64,000 nt of DNA from contig NZ_AP027731.1 of assembly GCF_030296595.1 (NCBI RefSeq), forward strand, positions 3,327,136 through 3,391,135, given 5' to 3'. Below, piece by piece: positions 1 to 7,700 of this stretch (position 1 is the stretch's first letter; every line of letters begins with the position of its first letter). The notes below the pieces were generated by a model, which saw only the letters and a list, made by a program, of their open reading frames with translations, had not been told where the DNA came from and searched no databases. Source of the stretch: Naasia aerilata (GTDB taxonomy: Bacteria > Actinomycetota > Actinomycetes > Actinomycetales > Microbacteriaceae). A program made the position numbers and the translations under genes.

Positions 1-55
1 AGGCGGCAAGCAGGGCCTGTCCGCCTACCTCGCCCCCTCAGGAGGAGCCAAGTGA
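1..55 (+). CDS. aldehyde dehydrogenase, C-terminal end only
   Basis: Only the last 17 codons are in the window. They read GGKQGLSAYLAPSGGAK and then TGA, entering the window in frame at base 2. A Gly-rich tail of this kind is typical of aldehyde dehydrogenases from actinobacterial tandem pairs, which often follow deoC. The stop codon overlaps the GTG of the next gene, so the two are translationally coupled. The family call rests mainly on that neighbour, because the visible peptide is too short to prove it. Confidence 0.5.
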   Translation, partial: GGKQGLSAYLAPSGGAK

Positions 56-921
56 GCCGTCTCGCGGTCCCCAAGACCTACAAGCTGTACATCGGGGGCA
101 AGTTCCCGCGCAGCGAGAGCGGGCGCAGCTACGAGGTGCTCTCGAAGGACGGCGCGTTCCTCGCCAACGCCGCCCAGGCCTCCCGCAAGGATGCCCGGGA
201 TGCCGTCGTCGCCGCCCGCGCCGCCGTCAAGGGCTGGTCGGGCTCGACCGCCTACAACCGCGGCCAGGTGCTGTACCGGATCGCCGAGCTCCTCGAGGGC
301 CGCCGGGCGCAGTTCATCGACGAGCTCGTGCACTCCGAGGGCCTGTCTGCCGGCACCGCGGAGGCCGCCGTCGACCTCGCGATCGACCGCTGGGTCTGGT
401 ACGCGGGCTGGGCCGACAAGTACGCGCAGGTGCTCGGCAACGGCAACCCTGTCGCGGGTCCCTACTTCAACCTCTCCGTGCCCGAGCCGACCGGCGTCGT
501 CGCCGTCATCGCTCCGCAGACCGGCGAGGGCCACTCCCTCGTCGGCTTCGTGAGCGCCGTCGCGCCCGCCCTGGTCGCGGGCAACACCGTCATCGTCGTG
601 GCGAGCGAGGCGGCGCCCCTCAGCGCGATCAGCCTCAGCGAGGTCCTGGCGACGAGCGACGTGCCCGGCGGCGTGGTCAACGTCCTGACCGGCTCCCCCA
701 AGGAGATCGCGCCGTGGCTGGCGTCCCACGCCGACGTCAACGCGCTCGACCTCGTCGGCGCGGGCGGCCTGGACTGGGTGCAACTGCAGGTCGACGCCGC
801 CGAGACCCTCAAGCGCGTCCTCGCGCCCGAGGACGGCCCGGATGCGGCGGCGCCGTCGCTGGAGCGCATCAGCGCGTTCACCGAGACGAAGACGGTGTGG
901 CACACGAAGGGCCTCCTCTAG
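52..921 (+). CDS. truncated aldehyde dehydrogenase-like protein
   Basis: This 289-residue protein matches only the N-terminal, cofactor-binding part of aldehyde dehydrogenases. Visible features are YKLYIGGKFPRSESGR near the N terminus and the Rossmann region ATGVVAVIAPQ-like at about 155-165, followed by APALVAGNTVIVV. The catalytic Cys/Glu half of a normal 480-500 residue enzyme is absent, and the protein ends cleanly without a broken frame. Such short partners follow a full-length aldehyde dehydrogenase in many actinobacterial deoC-type operons. The gene starts at GTG 52, overlapping the previous stop. A non-catalytic or structural partner role is inferred; the short length looks natural, not a sequencing break. 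Confidence 0.75.
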   Translation: MSRLAVPKTYKLYIGGKFPRSESGRSYEVLSKDGAFLANAAQASRKDARDAVVAARAAVKGWSGSTAYNRGQVLYRIAELLEGRRAQFIDELVHSEGLSAGTAEAAVDLAIDRWVWYAGWADKYAQVLGNGNPVAGPYFNLSVPEPTGVVAVIAPQTGEGHSLVGFVSAVAPALVAGNTVIVVASEAAPLSAISLSEVLATSDVPGGVVNVLTGSPKEIAPWLASHADVNALDLVGAGGLDWVQLQVDAAETLKRVLAPEDGPDAAAPSLERISAFTETKTVWHTKGLL

Positions 922-945
922 GAGCACCTCCCGGCCACCGCACGC

Positions 946-994
946 CGAGCGCGCCCCGAGCCGACGAGCGCGGGTCGTGTACGGGGCGCGCTCG
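946..994. terminator. bidirectional hairpin between convergent genes
   Basis: Perfect 13-base inverted repeat CGAGCGCGCCCCG (946-958) and CGGGGCGCGCTCG (982-994) around a 23-base loop. It lies in the 140-base gap between the aldehyde dehydrogenase-like gene and the convergent nucleoside hydrolase gene. There is no U tract, as is common in high-GC actinobacteria. A shared terminator is the simplest reading. Confidence 0.6.
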
Positions 995-1061
995 TCCGTG
1001 TGCACCGCGCTCGGCGATTCGGGCCGCGCTCGGCGGCGCGACGGGCTCCGCTGCGCCGAGC

Positions 1062-2021
1062 TCACCCCATGGCGGCGAGGCGGTCGACCAGGAGGTCGAC
1101 GAAGCCGCCCGGCGTCCGGAGGGCGACCCGGCAGTTGCCGTCGGGGTCGTCCGGGTAGCCGAGGTGACGCCCGCGGGTGTCGCACACCGTCGCGCCGCGC
1201 GCTGGGCCGGGGCCGCACTCGACCTCGACGCGGAGGAGCGGGAACACGGTCGGCACCACGTCACCGGCGAGGATGCCTGCGGCCAGGGCGTCGTGCTGCA
1301 CGGCCACCCGGCGGCCGAAGAACGGCGCGTAGAAGTTCATGTAGTAGTCGCTGATGGCGGCCACGAACCGGCCGACCTCGCCGCTCGCCGTCAGACGCTC
1401 GACGTGCTCCTCGGTGAGGAGCTCCGTGGTCGTCACGTCGAGCGGCACCATCGCGATCGGCCAGCCGGCGGACAGCACGACGGCCGCGCCCTCCGGGTCG
1501 TGGGCGATGTTCGCCTCGGCGGCGGGCGTCATGTTGCCGGGCACCTCGGCGGCGCCGCCCATCACGACGACGTCGGCGATGCGCCCGACCAGCGTGGGAT
1601 CGGCTCGCACCGCGAGGGCCAGGTTCGTGAACGCGCCCGTGGCAAGGATCCGGAGCCGGCCCGCGTGCGCACAGGACAGGTCGTCGATCAGCTGGAGGGC
1701 CGAGCGCGGGTCGAGCAGGGCCGGGTCCGCGGGCGGCAGGCCCGCATCCCCCATGCCGTCGTAGCCGTGCACGTGCACCGAGTGCGGACGGGGCTCCGCG
1801 AGAAAGGGTCGCTCCGCGCCGACAGCGACCGGGATGTCCGTGCGGCCGGCGAGCGCCAGCACGGTGAGAGTGTTGATCGCGCAGGCTCGCGCCGGGGCGT
1901 TGCCCGACACCGTGGTGATGCCGACGATCTCGATCGAGGGCACGGACAGCAGGTAGAGCAGCGCGACGGCGTCGTCGATGCCGGTGTCGCAGTCGACGAG
2001 GACGGGCTGACGCTCGATCAT
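1062..2021 (-). CDS. inosine-uridine-preferring nucleoside hydrolase
   Basis: A 319-residue nucleoside hydrolase (IUNH family), which splits ribonucleosides into base and ribose in salvage. The N-terminal motif DCDTGIDDAVALL is the family calcium-binding Asp cluster, and VMGGAAEVPGNMTPAAEANI carries the second conserved stretch with the usual Asn/Glu residues. The length fits the family. I chose the ATG at 2021, which gives the family N terminus MIERQPVLVDCDTG and a 4-base ATGA overlap with the upstream transporter gene. The overlap suggests that transporter and hydrolase form one operon, perhaps for nucleoside or base uptake and salvage. Exact substrate preference cannot be read from the sequence. 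Confidence 0.9.
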   Translation of the reverse strand: MIERQPVLVDCDTGIDDAVALLYLLSVPSIEIVGITTVSGNAPARACAINTLTVLALAGRTDIPVAVGAERPFLAEPRPHSVHVHGYDGMGDAGLPPADPALLDPRSALQLIDDLSCAHAGRLRILATGAFTNLALAVRADPTLVGRIADVVVMGGAAEVPGNMTPAAEANIAHDPEGAAVVLSAGWPIAMVPLDVTTTELLTEEHVERLTASGEVGRFVAAISDYYMNFYAPFFGRRVAVQHDALAAGILAGDVVPTVFPLLRVEVECGPGPARGATVCDTRGRHLGYPDDPDGNCRVALRTPGGFVDLLVDRLAAMG

Positions 2022-3280
2022 CGGGCCACCTCCGGTTTGGCGAGTCGTGCGGCGCGGGCGGCGAGGTCGTCCTCGAGCATGCGCGGCCGGGCGAGCGCGA
2101 GCCCGGCGGGCACGGCGGCGAGCGACACCGCGGTCACGAGCAGCAGGGGCAGCGTCCAGCCCCCGGACAGCTGGTGCAGCAGCCCCAGCAGCAGCGGCCC
2201 GGTCGCCCCCACGATGTAGCCGATCCCCTGCGTGAAGCCGCTGAGCGCCGCCGACCCGTTCTGGGTGCGCGTGCGGAGGTTGATGAGCACCATTGCGAGA
2301 GGGAACAGGAGGGGGCCGAAGCCGGCCGCGGTGACCCAGAGCCAGGGCGCGGCCGCGGGCGCCAGCAGCAGGCCGCCGTAGCCGATCAGGAAGAGAGCGA
2401 CGCCGGCGAAGACGAGGAGGCCGGGATTCCGGATGCGCACCGCGATCAGCGGCACGAGGATGCCGGTGGGCACCCCCGCGATGGCGTACAGCGAGAGCAG
2501 CGCCCCCGCCGTGAACGCATCCGTGCCCGCGGTGTCGCGCAGGATGGCGGGCAGCCAGGCGAACATGGCGTAGGCGCTGAAGCTCGAGGCGGCGAAGACG
2601 ATCGCCGTGGACCACGCCACCCGAGAGTGCCACGTGCGGCCGAGGGGAGGCACGGGCGCCACCTCGGGGTCGTCGCCGAGGGCGGCGGCCATCCGTGCGC
2701 GGCGCTCGCGGAGCCAGAGCCACAGCCAGGGCGCCACGGAGGTGAGAGCGACGATGCCCCACACGGACAGGTCCCAGCGCCAGCCGACGGAGGTCGCGAG
2801 CGGCGCGGAGACGAGCGGCGGGATGGCGGCGCTCGTGGCCAGCAGCGCCGCGGAGAGCGCCGTGAGCGTGCCGAGCTTGTCCGGGAAGTACCGCTTCACG
2901 GCAGGCGGGATGAGGACGTTGCCGATGCCCACTCCGCCGAGAACCAACACGCTTGTGGCGACGAGCATCGGATAGCCGTTCGAGAGCCCCCGGAGGAGGT
3001 GGCCAACGACCATCGCCGCCGCCGACAGCAGGATCGCCGTGTCGAGGCCCACGCGGCGGGCGATCGCGGGCGCGAGGAGGCCGAACACGGCGAAGCAGAT
3101 CGGCGGCAGGGTGCCGAGCACTCCGATGCCCACGCTCGTGAGCGGGACGTCGGCGCCGATCTCGTCGAACACGGGCGAGAGCGAGGCGACCGCCGTGCGC
3201 AGGTTCAGCGCGAGCAGCACGATCGCGATCAGGGCGAGGGTCCTGCCGGCCCAGATCGACGCCGGACGGTTCTCACTCAC
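2018..3280 (-). CDS. MFS transporter, CynX/NimT-like
   Basis: A 420-residue integral membrane protein with about 12 hydrophobic segments and a short basic C terminus. The N-terminal stretch LALIAIVLLALNLRTAVASL followed by SPVFDEI is characteristic of the CynX/NimT (cyanate/2-nitroimidazole permease-like) branch of the major facilitator superfamily. The gene lies upstream of the nucleoside hydrolase and overlaps it by 4 bases, so a role in nucleoside, base or drug export or import is possible. The substrate in this branch is rarely predictable from sequence. Confidence 0.85.
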   Translation of the reverse strand: MSENRPASIWAGRTLALIAIVLLALNLRTAVASLSPVFDEIGADVPLTSVGIGVLGTLPPICFAVFGLLAPAIARRVGLDTAILLSAAAMVVGHLLRGLSNGYPMLVATSVLVLGGVGIGNVLIPPAVKRYFPDKLGTLTALSAALLATSAAIPPLVSAPLATSVGWRWDLSVWGIVALTSVAPWLWLWLRERRARMAAALGDDPEVAPVPPLGRTWHSRVAWSTAIVFAASSFSAYAMFAWLPAILRDTAGTDAFTAGALLSLYAIAGVPTGILVPLIAVRIRNPGLLVFAGVALFLIGYGGLLLAPAAAPWLWVTAAGFGPLLFPLAMVLINLRTRTQNGSAALSGFTQGIGYIVGATGPLLLGLLHQLSGGWTLPLLLVTAVSLAAVPAGLALARPRMLEDDLAARAARLAKPEVAR

Positions 3281-3307
3281 TCTCTCAATGCTATCTAGGC
3301 TGTGCGC

Positions 3308-3949
3308 ATGTCCGACTTCTGGCGGAACCTGCCGCTGAGCCAGCGGGAGCCGGCCGACGAGACCTCCGTGTCGAGCGACTGGCGGCCGCGGACCGCCGCG
3401 ACCCTCCTGGCGTTCGCGGACCTCCTCGCCTCCCTGCCGGCGGACGCGTGGGAGCTCGCCGGCCTCCAGCCCGCCGCCCGCCGCGGAACCCAGCGGACCG
3501 TGCGCGAGACCGTCGAGGATCTCGTGTGGCGCCTGTCCGCCTCTCGGCTGGAGCTCCTCTTCCCCTCCCCCGCTCCGTCCGGATCGCCCGAGCTCCTGGT
3601 GACCGCGCTCCGATCCGCCGCGTCACGCCGCGCCGCTGGGGAGGGCCGCCGCGGCCTCGGCGACCTCACGGCCGTGGTGCAGCACTGCTATGACGTGACC
3701 CTTCCCCTCGCCCTCCCGGACCCCGTGGATCCGGTGGCATCGGGAGCCGTCGCTCTCGGACGCGCCGCGGCGGCCCCGGCCGTGCTCCGCAGCCTCCTCC
3801 GCGGACGCACGCTCGCCGCCTCGGACGCGGGCTGGCGCATCGGCACAGGGCCCGAGATCCGCGGCACGGCTGCGGAGCTCGTCGCGTGGCTCGGCGGGCG
3901 CGCCGTCACGCCCGTCTTCGAGCGCCGCTCGGGGCGCGGTCAGGCCTGA
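3308..3949 (+). CDS. hypothetical protein, possible DinB/MDMPI-type fold
   Basis: About 213 residues, soluble, rich in Ala, Leu and Arg, with the start MSDFWRNLPLSQREPADET. A Trp/Leu-rich helical N-terminal half (LLASLPADAWELAGLQPAARR, then TVRETVEDLVWRLSAS) loosely recalls maleylpyruvate-isomerase-like or DinB-like proteins, but I see no clear His triad and do not assign a function. It is divergent from the transporter gene with only about 27 bases between them. An in-frame GTG lies two codons upstream at 3302; I prefer the ATG at 3308. The last 10 bases overlap the end of ribF on the other strand. Confidence 0.6.
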   Translation: MSDFWRNLPLSQREPADETSVSSDWRPRTAATLLAFADLLASLPADAWELAGLQPAARRGTQRTVRETVEDLVWRLSASRLELLFPSPAPSGSPELLVTALRSAASRRAAGEGRRGLGDLTAVVQHCYDVTLPLALPDPVDPVASGAVALGRAAAAPAVLRSLLRGRTLAASDAGWRIGTGPEIRGTAAELVAWLGGRAVTPVFERRSGRGQA

Positions 3950-4887
3950 GGGCCGAGGACGGCTCGCGCCTGGGCCACGTCGAGGCCCATCTGCTCGATG
4001 AGCGGACCGACACCCGCATACGCGACCATCCCGCGCAGCCGATGCTGGAACTCGACCTCGACGGTGTGCCCGTAGAGGTCGAGGTCTTCGTCGAGCACGT
4101 ACGCCTCGACCTGCTTCAGGGCGACGTCGCCGAAGGTGGGGTTCGTGCCCACCGAGATGGCGGCGGGATACCGCGGCCGGCCGGGCGCGCTGCGGTCGGT
4201 CAGCCACCCGGCGTAGACGCCGTCGCCCGGGGCCAGGCCCTCGGACTCGGCGGCGAGGTTCGCGGTGGGATAGCCGAGCTCGCGGCCGCGGCGCAGGCCG
4301 TGCACGACCTCCCCGCGCACGCACGGCGCCCGGCCGAGCAGCTCGGTCGCACCCTCGACATTGCCCTGATCCAGGAGGGCGCGGATGCGGCTCGAGGAGG
4401 CGCGCGCGCCGTCGGCCAGCACGTCGCCCACCACCTGGACCTCGAAGCCCGAGCGAGCGCCCAGCTCCCGCAGGGTCTCCACGGTCCCCGCGCCCTTCGC
4501 GCCGAAGCGGAAGTCGGCGCCGACGAGCACGAGCCGGGCCTGGAGCGCGTCGACGAGCACCTTCTGGACGAACTCCTCCGGCGTCCAGTCCGCGAGCCGG
4601 CGGTCGAACTCGAGGACGACGGTCGCGGCGACACCGACCTCACCGAGGAGCTCGAGCTTCTGCGGCAGGCTGACCAGGTTCTCCGGGCAGAGCTCGGGAC
4701 GCAGCACGGCGAGCGGATTGCGATCGAAGGTGACGACGACCGGGACGAGGCTCCGGCGCTCGGCGGCGCCGATCAGCTCCGCGAGCACCGCGCGGTGTCC
4801 GGCGTGCACGCCGTCGAACTTGCCGATCGTCACCGCGCTCGGCCGGATCCCCTCGGGAACATGCGAGAGGTCGTCGACGACGATCAT
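3940..4887 (-). CDS. ribF: bifunctional riboflavin kinase/FAD synthetase
   Basis: A 315-residue RibF that converts riboflavin to FMN and then FAD in the cytoplasm. The N-terminal FAD synthetase domain has the nucleotidyl-transferase motif TIGKFDGVHAGHRAVL at about 20-35. The C-terminal riboflavin kinase domain begins near 185 and contains GYPTANL plus the conserved SVGTNPTFGD stretch. The length matches the family. In actinobacteria ribF follows truB in the nusA-infB-rbfA-truB-ribF region; here two small membrane-protein genes lie between truB and ribF. The start overlaps the stop of the upstream small membrane-protein gene once a likely one-base error there is allowed for. Confidence 0.96.
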   Translation of the reverse strand: MIVVDDLSHVPEGIRPSAVTIGKFDGVHAGHRAVLAELIGAAERRSLVPVVVTFDRNPLAVLRPELCPENLVSLPQKLELLGEVGVAATVVLEFDRRLADWTPEEFVQKVLVDALQARLVLVGADFRFGAKGAGTVETLRELGARSGFEVQVVGDVLADGARASSSRIRALLDQGNVEGATELLGRAPCVRGEVVHGLRRGRELGYPTANLAAESEGLAPGDGVYAGWLTDRSAPGRPRYPAAISVGTNPTFGDVALKQVEAYVLDEDLDLYGHTVEVEFQHRLRGMVAYAGVGPLIEQMGLDVAQARAVLGPQA

Positions 4888-5302
4888 CGGCGCTCCCCGC
4901 GGCTGCGGGCCGGTGCCGCGACAGCCACAGCATCCCGAGCACGGGGAGGACGAGGGGCACGAGCAGGTAGCCGAGCCCGTAGTACGACCACACCGTGTCG
5001 CGCGGGAACAGGGCAGCGTCGACCACGCTGAGCGTGCCCACCGTGAGGACGAAGAGCAGCTCGAAGGAGATCGTCACCCAGGCGATGCGGTACCAGATGG
5101 CTCCGGGCGCCACCAGGGAGACTGTGGCGAGGATGTAGACCACCGCGGCGACCGCGGACAGGGAGTACGCGAGCGGCGCCTCCGAGAAGTCGGTGAGGAT
5201 CTGCACGGTCGACCGACCGGTGGCGGCGAGGGCGAGGATTCCGTAGACGGCGACGAGGACGACCCCGACGCCGGTGACCCTCCTCCTGCGCGTCGCAGGC
5301 AC
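4884..5302 (-). CDS. small four-helix membrane protein, frame broken near its end
   Basis: The protein has about 139 residues with four hydrophobic segments (VTGVGVVLVAVYGILAL, a segment at about 45-65, one at about 75-95, and YLLVPLVLPVLGMLWLSR). As written, the frame runs on into ribF for another 80 codons of Arg-rich nonsense. Adding one C to the run at 4895-4898 (one G on the coding strand) gives the ending RHRPAAAGERR and a TGA that overlaps the ribF ATG by 4 bases. That is the usual coupling, so I take the base as missing. It starts at GTG 5302. Function unknown. Confidence 0.65.
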
Positions 5303-5343
5303 GGGCGAGGAGAGGTCATGACCTCTCGATTATCGCGCACGGA

Positions 5344-5712
5344 TCAGGCGGACTGGACGGTCCAGATGATGTGCATGCGGTAGAGCATGATCGCGATCGC
5401 GAGACACGCGACGCCCACCACCACCGTGCTCCATCGGCTGCGCTCGACGAGGGCCCACAGCACGGCGACCGGGGGAAGGATGACGGCGCTGATCAGGTAG
5501 GCCCAGAACTCGTAGGGGTTGCCCGACGGCGGGTTGCCGCTGAACGGCGAGACGATGGAGACGACCACCTGGGCGAGCAGGAGGACTCCCACCAGGGCGG
5601 CACCGCCGAGGGTCAGGTCGGAGGGCGGCCGGCGCGCGAGCCCGACCGCGACAGCCAGCACCCCGGCGACGACGGCCACGGCGATCTGGACGATGGTGAA
5701 CCAGAGGATCAC
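5344..5712 (-). CDS. small four-helix membrane protein
   Basis: A 122-residue protein with four predicted transmembrane helices: residues about 1-25 (MILWFTIVQIAVAVVAGVLA), 35-58, 70-92 (FWAYLISAVILPPVAVLWAL) and 97-115. Its start overlaps the truB stop by 4 bases, so it is part of the truB-ribF transcription unit. It resembles its downstream neighbour in size and topology. I do not recognise a named family, and no enzymatic motif is visible. Confidence 0.75.
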   Translation of the reverse strand: MILWFTIVQIAVAVVAGVLAVAVGLARRPPSDLTLGGAALVGVLLLAQVVVSIVSPFSGNPPSGNPYEFWAYLISAVILPPVAVLWALVERSRWSTVVVGVACLAIAIMLYRMHIIWTVQSA

Positions 5713-6638
5713 GAGCGGACCTCCTGAGCGGCGGCGGGGAAGGCGGTGAGGACGCGGGCGCGGCCCGAGGCCACCTCGACGAGCGCGAGCAGCCGGCCGT
5801 CCGGTCCGACCGCGGCGACGGGGGACGCCTCCTCGTGCGTCACCGCGATGCGCTTCCCGTGGCCCAGGTCCACGGCCTCTGCGGGGTCGAGCCGCAGCAC
5901 GGGGAAGAGCCGCTCGGCGATCGCGGCGGGGTCCGCGGGCGGCGCGTCGGACCCGAGCCCGTCGAGCGGGACGGCGTCGCCGACGGAGAACGGCCCGACG
6001 GCGGTCCGGCGCAGCGCCGTCAGGTGGCCCCCGGTCCCGAGCGCCGCGCCGAGGTCGCGGGCGAGCGCGCGGATGTAGGTGCCGGACGAGCAGGCGACGC
6101 GGACGTCCAGGTCTACGGCGCCGTCCGCGGATTCCCGGCGCTCCAGCAGCGCGAACTCGTGCACCGTGACGGGGCGCGCGGGGAGGCTCACGTCCTCGCC
6201 GGCGCGGACCCGGGCGTAGCTGCGCCGGCCGTCCACCTTGATCGCGCTCACGGAGCTCGGGACCTGCTCGATCGGGCCCGTGAGCGCCGCGATCCCCTCC
6301 GCGACCCGCTCGGCGGGGACGCGGGTGGCGTCGACGGCCTCGCCGATCGCCTCGCCTTCCCGGTCGTCCGTGGTGGTCGCGAAGCCGAGCCGGATGGTGG
6401 CCAGGTACACCTTGTCGAGCCCGACGAAGTAGGTCAGCAGGCGCGTCGACGGCCCGAGTCCCAGCACGAGCAGACCGGTCGCCATCGGGTCGAGGGTGCC
6501 GGCGTGGCCGACCTTCCGGGTGCCGTAGGCGCGGCGCGCTCGCGCGACGACGCCGTGGCTCGTGATGTCCTCGGGCTTGTCGACGAGGAGGACGCCATTG
6601 GGTGCGGGAACCTCGGTCTTCTCGACGGGGCCCGGCAT
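5709..6638 (-). CDS. truB: tRNA pseudouridine(55) synthase
   Basis: A 309-residue TruB that converts U55 of tRNA to pseudouridine. The N terminus has GVLLVDKPEDITSHGVV, and the catalytic motif HAGTLDPMATGLL places the nucleophilic Asp at residue 50. The thumb-loop region and RALARDLG motif follow, and the C-terminal extension of about 60 residues fits a PUA-like TruB end in actinobacteria. It is downstream of rbfA and infB as expected, but about 6.7 kb of unrelated genes separate it from rbfA. It is divergent from the panE-like gene. Confidence 0.96.
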   Translation of the reverse strand: MPGPVEKTEVPAPNGVLLVDKPEDITSHGVVARARRAYGTRKVGHAGTLDPMATGLLVLGLGPSTRLLTYFVGLDKVYLATIRLGFATTTDDREGEAIGEAVDATRVPAERVAEGIAALTGPIEQVPSSVSAIKVDGRRSYARVRAGEDVSLPARPVTVHEFALLERRESADGAVDLDVRVACSSGTYIRALARDLGAALGTGGHLTALRRTAVGPFSVGDAVPLDGLGSDAPPADPAAIAERLFPVLRLDPAEAVDLGHGKRIAVTHEEASPVAAVGPDGRLLALVEVASGRARVLTAFPAAAQEVRS

Positions 6639-6688
6639 GCTCGCACCCTACCAGCGGCCCGCTGACGGGCCCGAACTAGGATCGGGGC

Positions 6689-7672
6689 GTGCGGGTCGGG
6701 GTCATCGGAGCGGGTGCGGTGGGCGGCGCACTCGCCGCGCTGCTCGACCGATCGGGGCACCGGGTGACCGTCACGGCGCGTGCCTCGACGCTGCCGATCG
6801 TGGCCGAGGAGGGCATCCGCCTGACCGGCGGCTGGGGCGAGCACCGGGCCCGCGTCGGCGTCGGACCCGTCCTCACCGAGCCGCAGGATCTCGTCCTCGT
6901 CGCCACCAAGGCCATGGATGCTCCGGAGGCCGCGGCGGCGAGCGCGGCGGCGTGCGAGGGCGCGACGGTCGTCGTCGTGCAGAACGGACTCGAGGGCGTC
7001 ACGCGGGCGGTCGAGCTGCTCCCCCGCTCCCGGGTCCTCGGCGGCCTCGCCCTGTTCGCGGCCTCGCTCGTCGCCCCCGGGGAGGTGCGGATCACGACTC
7101 CGGGCGCGATGTACGTGGGCCCGGCGGAACGGAGCGACCCGGTGATCGCCGTCCTGAACGGCGCGGTGCCCACCCTGGCCGTCTCCGACCTGCGGGGCAT
7201 GCAGTGGACCAAGCTCATCGTGAACCAGGTCAACGCTCTGCCGGCAATCACCGGGAAGAGCGTCCAGGAGGTCGTCGCCGACGCGGGACTCCGCCGGGTG
7301 CTGACCCGCAGCATCCAGGAGGCGGCGCGAGTGGGACTCGCATCGGGAGTCTCATTCGGCAGCATGAGCGGGCTCAACGCTCCCCTGCTCCGGCTCGTGG
7401 CGCTCGCGCCCGCGCGCCTCGCGGAGCGGCTGCCTCGCCTCATGGCCCGGCGCATGGGGTCGGTTCCGAATCCCGGCTCCACCCTGCAGAGCATCCGGCG
7501 CGGCCAGCCGACCGAGATCGACTACCTCAACGGCGCCGTGGTCGACGCCGCTCGGGCTGCGGGCGGAACGGCGCCCGTCAACGCCGCGCTCACCACGATG
7601 GTGCACGAGGTGGAGGGCAGCGGCGACTTCCTGTCGCCCGGCGAGGTGGTGCGGCGCGTGGGCGGCGACTGA
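6689..7672 (+). CDS. ketopantoate reductase family protein
   Basis: A 327-residue protein of the ApbA/PanE family, which reduces 2-dehydropantoate to pantoate with NADPH in pantothenate synthesis. The Rossmann motif GVIGAGAVGGALAALL is at the N terminus. The C-terminal helical domain has the conserved Lys-Asn segment MQWTKLIVNQVNALPAITG, and a near-C-terminal stretch (GQPTEIDYLNGAVV) matches the family substrate-binding segment. The start is GTG 6689. Actinobacteria often carry several paralogues, so I do not claim this is the biosynthetic PanE itself. Confidence 0.85.
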   Translation: MRVGVIGAGAVGGALAALLDRSGHRVTVTARASTLPIVAEEGIRLTGGWGEHRARVGVGPVLTEPQDLVLVATKAMDAPEAAAASAAACEGATVVVVQNGLEGVTRAVELLPRSRVLGGLALFAASLVAPGEVRITTPGAMYVGPAERSDPVIAVLNGAVPTLAVSDLRGMQWTKLIVNQVNALPAITGKSVQEVVADAGLRRVLTRSIQEAARVGLASGVSFGSMSGLNAPLLRLVALAPARLAERLPRLMARRMGSVPNPGSTLQSIRRGQPTEIDYLNGAVVDAARAAGGTAPVNAALTTMVHEVEGSGDFLSPGEVVRRVGGD

Positions 7673-7700
7673 GCCGCTTTCCGCGCTCGAGGAGCCAGAG

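Noticed and set aside
714..2219. A 501-codon plus-strand frame over the nucleoside hydrolase and transporter genes
   Set aside because: It is Arg- and Gly-rich nonsense antisense to two recognisable proteins.
4640..4883. Continuation of the small membrane protein into ribF
   Set aside because: The extra residues are an Arg-rich shadow of ribF, and adding one base to the run at 4895-4898 gives a natural stop and 4-base overlap.
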